The position numbers and the translations under genes were made by a program. Below the pieces are notes generated by a model, which saw only the letters and a program-made list of their open reading frames with translations, was not told where the DNA came from and did no database searches. A stretch of 64,000 bases of DNA from Pedobacter hartonius (GTDB taxonomy: Bacteria; Bacteroidota; Bacteroidia; Sphingobacteriales; Sphingobacteriaceae), in assembly GCF_900107535.1 (NCBI RefSeq), contig NZ_FNRA01000009.1, positions 124,001 through 188,000 of the forward strand. Reading direction: 5' to 3'. The stretch's first letter is position 1. The number at the start of each line of letters is the position of its first letter. Positions 17,675 through 24,896 of the stretch are shown in pieces.

Positions 17675-18367
17675 ATGACCGATTACAAAATGGAAGCTGC
17701 AAAAGCGGCTTCAAAACTGATCAAAGCCGGACAAACCATAGGGGTTGGAGCCGGAAGTACCATTGCCAAACTGATAAGGCTGATTGCTGCAGAATGTACG
17801 TTCTCCTCTACGCTTACACTGGTATCATCGTCCTTTAACTCATCAGCGCTGATACTGAAATCTGGCCTGAACCTGAAGTCTGCCGCCGCAGTTGATATGC
17901 TGGATATCTATTTTGACGGGTGTGACCAGTTTGATACGGAGCTGAGTGCCCTGAAAAGCGGTGGCGGTATCCATACCACGGAGAAGATCCTGGCATCTAT
18001 GGCAGATGAGTTTATCCTGATCGGTGATACAGGAAAATTCGCAGACCAGTTAAATAATATTTACCCCCTTGTCATTGAAGTCATTCCGGCAGCACTGAAC
18101 ACCATATTGCAACAGATCACCGCTAGTTTTCCTGATGCTGAATTACGGCTCCGGATGAGCACGGAGAAAGATGGCGCAGTCATTTCAGAGTACGGAAACT
18201 ACCTCATTGATATTTATTTCAGCCAGCCGGTTAAGCCCGCGGAACTTAATGTAAAGATCAAAATGATCCCCGGTATTGTGGAACATTCCCTGTTTTACAG
18301 GATGGCCACAAAAGCTATTGTAGCCGGAGAAGAAGGAATAAAAATCCTGAGGCCGCAATACAGCTGA
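17675..18367 (+). CDS. rpiA: Ribose-5-phosphate isomerase A
   Basis: 230 residues, the usual RpiA length. It interconverts ribose 5-phosphate and ribulose 5-phosphate in the pentose phosphate pathway. The phosphate loop reads IGVGAGSTIAKLI (usually G-L-G-T-G-S-T-A). The active-site segment is FDGCDQFD, where most RpiA have D-G-A-D-E: both catalytic aspartates are kept while Ala and Glu are replaced. LKSGGGIHTTEKI keeps the catalytic Lys and Glu. IPGIVEHSLFYRM closes the fold. It is therefore probably active but a divergent member. It converges on the PQQ dehydrogenase gene with a 19-bp gap. Confidence 0.85.
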   Translation: MTDYKMEAAKAASKLIKAGQTIGVGAGSTIAKLIRLIAAECTFSSTLTLVSSSFNSSALILKSGLNLKSAAAVDMLDIYFDGCDQFDTELSALKSGGGIHTTEKILASMADEFILIGDTGKFADQLNNIYPLVIEVIPAALNTILQQITASFPDAELRLRMSTEKDGAVISEYGNYLIDIYFSQPVKPAELNVKIKMIPGIVEHSLFYRMATKAIVAGEEGIKILRPQYS

Positions 18368-18386
18368 TTGCTGCAACTTAAAATCC

Positions 18387-20558
18387 TTACGGCTGATCGG
18401 GCAGCGTAAAGGCAACATAAGAATCGCCACCTTTTCCGCCGGATTTTCCTCCGCCACAGGCGATCACAACATATTGCCTGCCCCCTATTGCATAAATCGC
18501 CGGAGTAGCCATAGCTGCTGCAGGAAGCTTCGTTTGCCACAATATTTTGCCTGTCTTTTTGTCTATTGCCCTGAAATATCCGTCGGCCGAAGCCCCGATG
18601 AAGAGCAGCCCTCCTGCCGTTACCACCGGTCCGCCGAAGTTCTCACGTCCCGTTGTTGGAATGCCCTTCTTCTTTAGCTCCTCAAACTCACCAAAGGGAA
18701 CCTGCCATTCGTATTTACCGGTATTGAGGTTGATGGCACTGATCGTACCCCATGGCGGACTGAGCGCCGGATAACCGTCTTTTGTTAAAAACTTATTGTA
18801 CCCGGTGAACGTATAGGAAGGTTTTGAAGAACGTTCTTTTTCGATCACTGACCCCTTGTAACGTTTATCCTGCTCAGATTTCTGGTCTAATACCAAAGAG
18901 GCCAGTGCAGTTTTTTCATCTTTGGAAAGATGGCCAAAGCCAGGCATCATCCTTCTTCCTGTGGACAGCAGCTGGCTGAACTCAGACAGGCTATATTTTT
19001 TACCTACTCCGATCAGCGAGGGATAATCACCTGACCCTAAACGCTCCGGGCCATGGCAGCCCATGCAGTTCTTGCTGTATAAAAGTGCAGCAGCCTGGTG
19101 GTTGGTCATCCCTTCCTTCGCAGATGAAGTATCTTTAACCAGGTTGAGTACCCAGGCCATCTCATTTGCATTGATATACAATATTCCTGTTTCAGGATCT
19201 ATAGCCGGGCCGCCCCAGTTTGCCCCGCCATCATAGCCGGGCAAAATAATAGTTCCTTTTTCTGTAGGTGGTGTATAGATCCCTTCGGAGCGGTAGGTCT
19301 GAAAACGTTGTTTGATGTCCTGGTAAGAGGAATCAGTACCCAGATGGTTCAGGTCCTTTTCGGTCATGATTGTCCTTACAAAAGGTTTTGGCAATACCGG
19401 GAAGGGCTGGCTAGGGCTCAGGTGTTCTCCCGCTACCGCACCGTTTACAGGCACTTTTCTCTCTTCGACCGGAAAGAGCGGTTTCCCGGTGGTACGTTCA
19501 AAGACAAAAATAAGTCCTGTTTTTGTGGTTTGTACCACCGCATCCACCTGCTTCCCATTACGTTTCAGGGAAACAAGAGCCGGAGGGCTCGAAATATCCA
19601 TGTCCCATACATCATGGTGAATGGCCTGGAAATGCCATTTCAGTTTCCCCGTGGCAGCATCAAGGGCAATCACAGCATTCCCGTAAAGGCCTTTTCCGGA
19701 ACGGTCCCCGCCGTAAAAGTCGTTAGTAGGGCTGCCGATTCCGGCAAACAGCAAGCCTCTTTTATGGTCCAGGGTAAACCCAGACCAGGCATTGGTGGAG
19801 CCCATTCTTTTGTACGCAGTTGGGTCGTCCCAGGTTTCAAATCCGGGTTCACCCGGATACGGAACAGTATGAAAGATCCATTTCTGCGCACCGGTTCTGA
19901 TATCAAAGGCACGGATATGACCGGGAGTGCTTTCATTTACGGCGCCGCTCACAATAAACAGGTCTTTAAAGATCATCGCAGGCGATGTAGGAGATATAGA
20001 CATATCCTTTTCTTCTCTTCCCAGGCCTTTCCTGAGATCGATGCCCCCGTCTTTTCCAAAGCTGCCGATGAGCTTTCCCGTGCCTGCATTTACTGCAAAT
20101 GCGATAGGCCCAACGGTATAGATAATTCTCCGGTCATCACCATCGCTCCAGTAAGAAACGCCTCTGTTCATGTTTACGCTGTTCCTGTGCCAGGTCTTAT
20201 TGGTCAGGGAATCTGCCGGATCGAAATGCCATTTTTCCTTACCGGTTGCCGCGTCCAGCGCAAATAATTTCATCTTTGGAGATACCCCGTAAAGGGTGTG
20301 GTCAACAATAATGGGGTTGCATTCCATGATACCATACCGCGTGGTATCATCATGCTCAGCATGGTAGACCCATGCTACCTTCAGCTGGCTAACGTTTGAC
20401 GTATCGATCTGACGGAGTGTAGAGTATTTGATGTTTTCACTGCTGCCGCCATATACTTTCCAGCCATGGTCCTTATTTTGTAAGAAATATACGGCACATG
20501 CCACAACCCCTGCTGATATGATCAGCGTAAGTATTATTTTAGTTTTTCTGATTAGCAT
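18387..20558 (-). CDS. PQQ-dependent dehydrogenase with fused cytochrome c domain
   Basis: 723 residues. One N-terminal membrane anchor (IILTLIISAGVVACAVYFL) precedes a periplasmic eight-bladed quinoprotein propeller with repeated W-motifs (TGKEKWHFDP, TGAQKWIFHT, TGKLKWHFQA, TGKILWQTKL). A monohaem cytochrome c is inserted before the last blades: CMGCH at about residues 498-502, with Met candidates in GRRMMPGFGH. The blades and HHDVWDMDISSPPAL resemble membrane glucose/aldose dehydrogenases (GcdA type), but without their five-helix membrane domain, so electrons would leave by the haem to the respiratory chain. Likely substrate: an aldose or amino sugar. PQQ biosynthesis genes are not in the window. 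It diverges from the gene for a secreted PLP enzyme. Confidence 0.85.
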   Translation of the reverse strand: MLIRKTKIILTLIISAGVVACAVYFLQNKDHGWKVYGGSSENIKYSTLRQIDTSNVSQLKVAWVYHAEHDDTTRYGIMECNPIIVDHTLYGVSPKMKLFALDAATGKEKWHFDPADSLTNKTWHRNSVNMNRGVSYWSDGDDRRIIYTVGPIAFAVNAGTGKLIGSFGKDGGIDLRKGLGREEKDMSISPTSPAMIFKDLFIVSGAVNESTPGHIRAFDIRTGAQKWIFHTVPYPGEPGFETWDDPTAYKRMGSTNAWSGFTLDHKRGLLFAGIGSPTNDFYGGDRSGKGLYGNAVIALDAATGKLKWHFQAIHHDVWDMDISSPPALVSLKRNGKQVDAVVQTTKTGLIFVFERTTGKPLFPVEERKVPVNGAVAGEHLSPSQPFPVLPKPFVRTIMTEKDLNHLGTDSSYQDIKQRFQTYRSEGIYTPPTEKGTIILPGYDGGANWGGPAIDPETGILYINANEMAWVLNLVKDTSSAKEGMTNHQAAALLYSKNCMGCHGPERLGSGDYPSLIGVGKKYSLSEFSQLLSTGRRMMPGFGHLSKDEKTALASLVLDQKSEQDKRYKGSVIEKERSSKPSYTFTGYNKFLTKDGYPALSPPWGTISAINLNTGKYEWQVPFGEFEELKKKGIPTTGRENFGGPVVTAGGLLFIGASADGYFRAIDKKTGKILWQTKLPAAAMATPAIYAIGGRQYVVIACGGGKSGGKGGDSYVAFTLPDQP

Positions 20559-20758
20559 CTGAATGATCTATAACAGCAAAGTAAATAATTTATTGTTCGT
20601 TTCCACTATCCGCTCAGCAGAATCAGGTAGCTGATAGCCGGATCATCTTTTTCATTTAACATACCATGCCAGTTTTATTGCACAGCAACATAAAAATTTT
20701 ACATAGAACGCGACATAAAAAACCGGATATTGAGCCACCCTAGACCCACTAAATTTTT

Positions 20759-22324
20759 ATGAACCGAAGAAATGTGATCAAAAGCCTGGCCATACTGCCT
20801 GTTTCAATGGCTGTACCCGGAGCTTTAAGTGCAGCGGTACCCCTGCCCTCCATTGCCGCTAAACGTAAAAGTGTGTATGAAGCCATTGGCGTTAAGCCGA
20901 TACTGAATGCCCGCGGAACCGTTACCGTGATCGGCGCAAGTAAAGTATTGCCCGAAGTACGTGACGCAATGGATGCTGCAATTCATGAATTTGTTCAGAT
21001 CGATGAACTGATGGACGGTGTGGGCAGGCGCCTGGCTGAGCTGATGGGCACAGAATCCGGTTGTGTGACTGCAGGGGCATCAGCAGCAATCACCGCCGCT
21101 ACCGCAGGCTGCGTCACCGGCGGAGATCCTGATAAGATCTGGATGATCCCCAATATCACAGGGATGAAAGATGAGGTGGTGATCACTTCCTATTCACGTT
21201 CTGCATACGACGCGGGGTGTAAAGCTGTGGGCGTAAGGATGATCCAGGTGGCAAATGTGATAGAATTACAGGCCGCTCTGGGGCCAAGGACGGCTATGGT
21301 ATACCTGCTGGCAGGGGAAGAGTCCGAACGTGGTGCCTTATCGCTGAAAGTGATCTCAGAGATCACCAAACCCCTTGGTATTCCAATCCTGGTGGATGCC
21401 GCGGCGGAAGGCCCGGAAAAACCTAATCCGCATATCAGCCAGGGTGCTGACCTGGTGGCCTACAGTGGAGGTAAATACCTGCGGGGCCCGCAGTGTGCGG
21501 GACTGCTGATCGGCAGGAAAGACCTGATCATGGCCGCCAGAATGAATACCGGCCCGCACCATGGTTTCGGGAGAGGCTTTAAGGTGGGCCGTGAGGAAGT
21601 AATTGGCATGCTGACCGCCGCTGAGATGTGGTTTAAACGTGACCATGAGGCAGAAAAAAAGTTATGGAACACGCGTTTGGAAAGTATTGCGAACCGCATA
21701 AAATCTGTTCCCGGGCTGACCACATTAATCAAACAGCCGGTTGGCCGGTCAAATCCGAGCCCCGATCTGATCATCTCATGGGATAATACCAGGATTCCCT
21801 ATATCGGGCAGGAAGTTGAAGACCTGCTGTGGAATGGGAATCCGCGGATATCGGTAGGGTCTGCAGGCAGTTACTTTCAGCCAAACCAGAAAACCAGCAT
21901 TCTGGTAAATTCCTCCCAGATGAGTGAAGGCGATGAAAAGATCGTGGCAAACCTCATTTTTGAAATCCTGTCAAAACCGCAGCCCGCAGCAGCAACTGTT
22001 GCAGCCGCAACGACAGACCTAAGCGGACAATGGGATGTAGAAACAAAATTTTACGCCAGTACGGTCAGTCAGACTTTTATGATTGAACAAAAAGGAGATG
22101 CGTTTGAAGGTACATACACAGGAAGTATAGGCCCGAGAGACCTTACCGGAACAATACATGGCACCGATGTACTGATTCGCAGTACTTACGGCGTAGATGG
22201 TGCAAGGGTGCATTCCTTTTTCGCGGGCAAAGTTACTGGTGATACAATGGAAGGAGAATTGAGCCTTGGAGAGTACGGCAAAGCAACCTGGAAGGCCTGG
22301 AGGCATGTGTATAAAATGAAATAA
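20759..22324 (+). CDS. Tat-exported SelA-like PLP-dependent enzyme
   Basis: 521 residues. The N-terminus MNRRNVIKSLAILPVSMAVP has the twin-arginine motif, so folded export with bound PLP is expected. Residues about 40-410 are a fold-type I PLP domain of the SelA / D-glucosaminate-6-phosphate ammonia-lyase branch: EAIGVKPILNARGTVTVIGA, CVTAGASAAITAATAGCVTG, ILVDAAAEGPEK (PLP-pyridine Asp) and LVAYSGGKYLRGPQ (Schiff-base Lys). The last 100 residues form a beta domain (LSGQWDVETKFYASTVSQTF, GDTMEGELSLGEYGKATWKA) seen on various exported enzymes. It is not selenocysteine synthase: no tRNA-binding extension and a periplasmic address. Substrate unknown; a dehydration or deamination of a sugar acid is plausible. 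Confidence 0.8.
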   Translation: MNRRNVIKSLAILPVSMAVPGALSAAVPLPSIAAKRKSVYEAIGVKPILNARGTVTVIGASKVLPEVRDAMDAAIHEFVQIDELMDGVGRRLAELMGTESGCVTAGASAAITAATAGCVTGGDPDKIWMIPNITGMKDEVVITSYSRSAYDAGCKAVGVRMIQVANVIELQAALGPRTAMVYLLAGEESERGALSLKVISEITKPLGIPILVDAAAEGPEKPNPHISQGADLVAYSGGKYLRGPQCAGLLIGRKDLIMAARMNTGPHHGFGRGFKVGREEVIGMLTAAEMWFKRDHEAEKKLWNTRLESIANRIKSVPGLTTLIKQPVGRSNPSPDLIISWDNTRIPYIGQEVEDLLWNGNPRISVGSAGSYFQPNQKTSILVNSSQMSEGDEKIVANLIFEILSKPQPAAATVAAATTDLSGQWDVETKFYASTVSQTFMIEQKGDAFEGTYTGSIGPRDLTGTIHGTDVLIRSTYGVDGARVHSFFAGKVTGDTMEGELSLGEYGKATWKAWRHVYKMK

Positions 22325-22387
22325 CATAGGTTACGCTCATTAAAGCCACTACTATAAAACTGAATCACAAGATTTCTTCAAAACAAA

Positions 22388-22418
22388 TTTGATATATGTT
22401 TTTAACTACGTAGTTTTG
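22388..22418 (+). promoter_or_regulatory. Consensus promoter with embedded 12-bp palindrome
   Basis: TTTG (22388-22391), a 19-bp spacer and TAGTTTTG (22411-22418) match the Bacteroidota sigma consensus exactly. The perfect palindrome AACTACGTAGTT (22404-22415) overlaps the -7 box, an ideal repressor site. The MarR gene two positions downstream is the likely source of the repressor. The expected transcript begins only about 10 bp before the GNAT start codon. Confidence 0.7.
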
Positions 22419-22435
22419 AATTCACAATTAAATCT

Positions 22436-22927
22436 ATGAAAATACAGATTGTTCCCATTGAAGATGAATACGAAGAAACGGTAATCGATTTGATTTTAAA
22501 CATCCAGCAAAATGAATTCAACGTCGCCGTTACACTAGCCGATCAGCCTGACCTGCAGGATATTAAAAATTTTTATTATGAGGGTGGAGGCTGTTTCTGG
22601 GGCGCATTTATAGACGGGCAGCTGGTCGGGACCATCGCCCTGAAAATATTCAGTGAGGATGCCGGTGCCATCAGAAAAATGTTTGTGAAGCAGGATTACA
22701 GAGGAAAAGAACTGGGGATTGCACAACAGTTACTGGAAAATCTGATCCTTTACTCAAGGGAAAAAGGTTTGAATGATTTGTATCTCGGAACGGTGTCAAT
22801 ACTGAAAGCGGCCTTACGCTTCTACGAAAAAAACTATTTTGTACAGATCGGGAAAGAAGACCTGCCCGGCTCCTTTCCCCTGATGAGTGCTGATAATGTA
22901 TATTGCCATCTGATACTAAACGCTTAA
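22436..22927 (+). CDS. GNAT family N-acetyltransferase
   Basis: 163 residues. The acetyl-CoA motif A is visible as GAIRKMFVKQDYRGKELGIAQ (shown from residue about 79), with the conserved V/I-x-x-x-x-R-G-x-G/A pattern as DYRGKELGIAQQLL. Motif B lies in LYLGTVSILKAALRFYEKNY. It is a soluble cytoplasmic acyltransferase; substrate unknown. It is the first gene of a GNAT-MarR-GNAT cassette: the MarR gene begins two bases after its stop. Expression is probably set by the promoter/palindrome at 22388-22418. Confidence 0.88.
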   Translation: MKIQIVPIEDEYEETVIDLILNIQQNEFNVAVTLADQPDLQDIKNFYYEGGGCFWGAFIDGQLVGTIALKIFSEDAGAIRKMFVKQDYRGKELGIAQQLLENLILYSREKGLNDLYLGTVSILKAALRFYEKNYFVQIGKEDLPGSFPLMSADNVYCHLILNA

Positions 22928-22928
22928 C

Positions 22929-23414
22929 ATGAATATTATTGACCAATCGGGTGTATTAGCCATTTCGACAAGGCTCCAGCGTCTGAGCGAGCAGCTGCGT
23001 AAGGACGGCGCGCTGATCTACAAATCGTTTGACATAGACTTTGAGCCGAAATGGTTTCCCGTGATCTATTCGCTCCATCATAAAGAGGTGTTAAGTGTGG
23101 TGGAAATTGCTAACGAGATCGGTTATACACACCCCTCGACCATCAGCCTGCTCAAGGAACTGGAGAAACAGAAGCTGATCCGTTCCAAAAAGGATAAGCA
23201 GGATGACCGTAAACGACTGATTTTACTGACTGCAAAGGGAAATTAACTCGTTTCCGCAATGCAGCCTGTCTGGGCGCTGATGACCATGGTCATGAATGAG
23301 ATTACAGATAATCAGAATAACCTGCTGAAGGCAATCAATGAAGCAGAGGAAAAAATAGCCAGTCAGAGTTTTCTGCAAAGGGCATTACAGTTAAAAAATA
23401 ATTCCACACGATAA
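22929..23414 (+). pseudogene. MarR family regulator interrupted by an in-frame stop
   Basis: The first 105 codons give the MarR winged helix (FPVIYSLHHKEVLSVVEIAN, GYTHPSTISLLKELEKQKLI, KDDRKRLILLTAKGN with the wing). A TAA follows at 23244-23246. Beyond it the same frame stays open for 55 more codons (LVSAMQPVWALMTMVMNEIT, EEKIASQSFLQRALQLKN), the normal dimerisation helices of MarR, to a stop at 23412-23414. A single substitution (for example GAA to TAA) explains the break. The truncated protein keeps the DNA-binding part but lacks the C-terminal dimer helix. The last base of the frame overlaps the ATG of the next GNAT gene. In many Bacteroidota MarR and GNAT occur fused in this order. Confidence 0.8.
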
Positions 23415-23893
23415 TGACAATCAGGAAATTAGAAAAAACAGATAACGAAGCACTTGCAAAATTAATCAGAGAAGTATTTGTAGAACATGATGCACCAAAA
23501 GAAGGAACAGTATATTCAGACCCTACTACAGATGAGCTGTTTGAGCTGTTTAAAGAACCGCGTTCAGTGTTATGGGTTGCAGAAAGCGGAGGCAGCCTTG
23601 CAGGCTGCAGCGGGATATTCCCTACCGAAGGATTACCGGAAAACTGTGCGGAGCTTGTTAAGGTTTATCTGAGCGCTGCGGCCAGGGGTACCGGTACAGG
23701 AAGGTTGCTGATGCAAAAAAGCATCAGTTCCGCTGTTGAACTCGGCTATACGCAACTTTATCTGGAAAGCTTATCCGAATTTTCAAAAGCGGTAAGTATT
23801 TATGAAAAACTGGGGTTCGTCAGACTGGACAAGCCATTGCTGAATTCTGTGCACAAGACCTGTAATATCTGGATGTTAAAAGATATCAGTTAA
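23414..23893 (+). CDS. GNAT family N-acetyltransferase
   Basis: 159 residues. Motif A reads CAELVKVYLSAAARGTGTGR, with the acetyl-CoA loop R-G-T-G-T-G-R; motif B reads YLESLSEFSKAVSIYEKLGF. The N-terminus MTIRKLEKTDNEALAKLIRE is a standard GNAT start. It overlaps the end of the MarR frame by one base, so it would normally be translationally coupled; with the stop in MarR its expression may be reduced unless reinitiation occurs. It matches the acyltransferase half of the MarR-GNAT fusion proteins common in this phylum. Substrate unknown. Confidence 0.88.
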   Translation: MTIRKLEKTDNEALAKLIREVFVEHDAPKEGTVYSDPTTDELFELFKEPRSVLWVAESGGSLAGCSGIFPTEGLPENCAELVKVYLSAAARGTGTGRLLMQKSISSAVELGYTQLYLESLSEFSKAVSIYEKLGFVRLDKPLLNSVHKTCNIWMLKDIS

Positions 23894-23924
23894 TACATCG
23901 CGCCTACCCACAGCTGCCCGGATG

Positions 23925-24509
23925 CTATAAAAGCGCCAAAGCCTGCTGTATGTAGTACAAGCCATTTTCGGAGAAACTCATGGCCAATGCAAACTGATGG
24001 CCATGGGCATCCATCTTCAGTAAAGACTTCTTCAGGATATTGATGACCTTCTCTTCCGGATGTTTGGGATGGAATTCTTCATATTGATATTGCAGGAACA
24101 CCAGGCAAAGTGCATTTTCCATGGTCTGCACTTCACTATCGAGTTTGATTCGTTTTTTCAGGATGATCTGCTGCACACGCGCGATAGTTTCCTCATCATA
24201 CCCTGCTTCCTGCAGCAGCTGACCGGATTTTTGTGCATGATACAAGGCGAGTTCGCTTCTCCATTTCAGATACGCCGTCCGGCCTTCAGGGTATTCTTCA
24301 CGCGGAATTTCCCAGCGCCCGATATGCTGGCTTCTTGAAGCCAGCAACAGCTCCTCACTGGCGCCTGGTTCGATCTTTTTTACCCAATCATACAATCTTA
24401 CAGCCAAAAAATATTCCCTGGGATAACTCTCCCCTTGCCATTGGAAAAGATTCGGGTCTTTTTGATTGTAATCGTCAAATTTTTCAAAAGCGGATTGCAG
24501 TTTGGTCAT
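23925..24509 (-). CDS. DUF4202 domain-containing protein
   Basis: 194 residues, soluble and almost entirely helical. Characteristic elements are FEKFDDYNQKDPN at the start, LLLASRSQHIGRWEIPREEY in the middle and VQTMENALCLVFLQYQYEEF with a final HQFALAMSFSENG. These match DUF4202, an HD-domain-like family with conserved His and Asp/Glu residues (SQHIGRW, LDSEVQTMENALCLVFL). The biochemical role is unknown. Its stop lies 32 bp from the GNAT stop, converging. Confidence 0.8.
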   Translation of the reverse strand: MTKLQSAFEKFDDYNQKDPNLFQWQGESYPREYFLAVRLYDWVKKIEPGASEELLLASRSQHIGRWEIPREEYPEGRTAYLKWRSELALYHAQKSGQLLQEAGYDEETIARVQQIILKKRIKLDSEVQTMENALCLVFLQYQYEEFHPKHPEEKVINILKKSLLKMDAHGHQFALAMSFSENGLYYIQQALALL

Positions 24510-24554
24510 CTTGTCTTGGTGAATGCCCGAAGGTACAAATAAGTAAAGATTAAA

Positions 24555-24683
24555 TTATATTTCAGTGTACCGTTTCCTGTATGCCCTGGGTGTCAGCTTT
24601 GTTTTTTCTTTAAAGATCTTTGAAAAATAATAATTAGAATCAAGCTGATCGGAAGGTATTTGTATTTGCAAAAAGTTCAAACT
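24555..24683 (-). pseudogene. C-terminal relic of an AraC family regulator
   Basis: On the minus strand the frame ending at 24555 reads FLQIQIPSDQLDSNYYFSKI, then FKEKTKLTPRAYRKRYTEI and stop. This is the second helix-turn-helix of AraC regulators (normally S-N-Y-F-S-K-x-F-K-x-x-x-G-x-T-P-x-x-Y-R). One residue is inserted in SNYYFS and nothing else of the gene remains. It lies 200 bp upstream of the divergent SusC gene, so it may be the corpse of that locus' former regulator. The rest of 24684-24896 shows only AT-rich leader sequence. Confidence 0.75.
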
Positions 24684-24896
24684 AAGCAAAAACTGCAGTT
24701 TTTTTATCAGAAAATCCATTTATAACCCATTAATATACAGATACTTTTATATGCAGACACAGACAGCCCTTCTGTCTTTCCTATGAAATGATTAATGTCC
24801 CGATTCATTAATAAAATAGTGCCTATGATGTAAAGAAGCTCATTAAAATTTAACAATACAGTAAACCAAATATAAAATTCTAACCAAATAGAAACC

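Noticed and set aside
19308..20267. A 319-codon open frame antisense to the PQQ dehydrogenase
   Set aside because: Its product has no recognisable motif and is rich in Arg, Cys and His typical of shadow frames; the opposite strand has clear propeller and haem motifs.
20759..22324. Selenocysteine synthase (selA) with a selenocysteine system
   Set aside because: It has a Tat signal, a C-terminal beta domain and no tRNA-binding N-terminal part; no selB, selC or SECIS was seen.
22436..23893. MarR and GNAT as one fused gene broken by a frameshift
   Set aside because: The frames overlap by one base with proper stop and start codons; the only lesion is the in-frame TAA in MarR. Fusion occurs in relatives but is not needed here.
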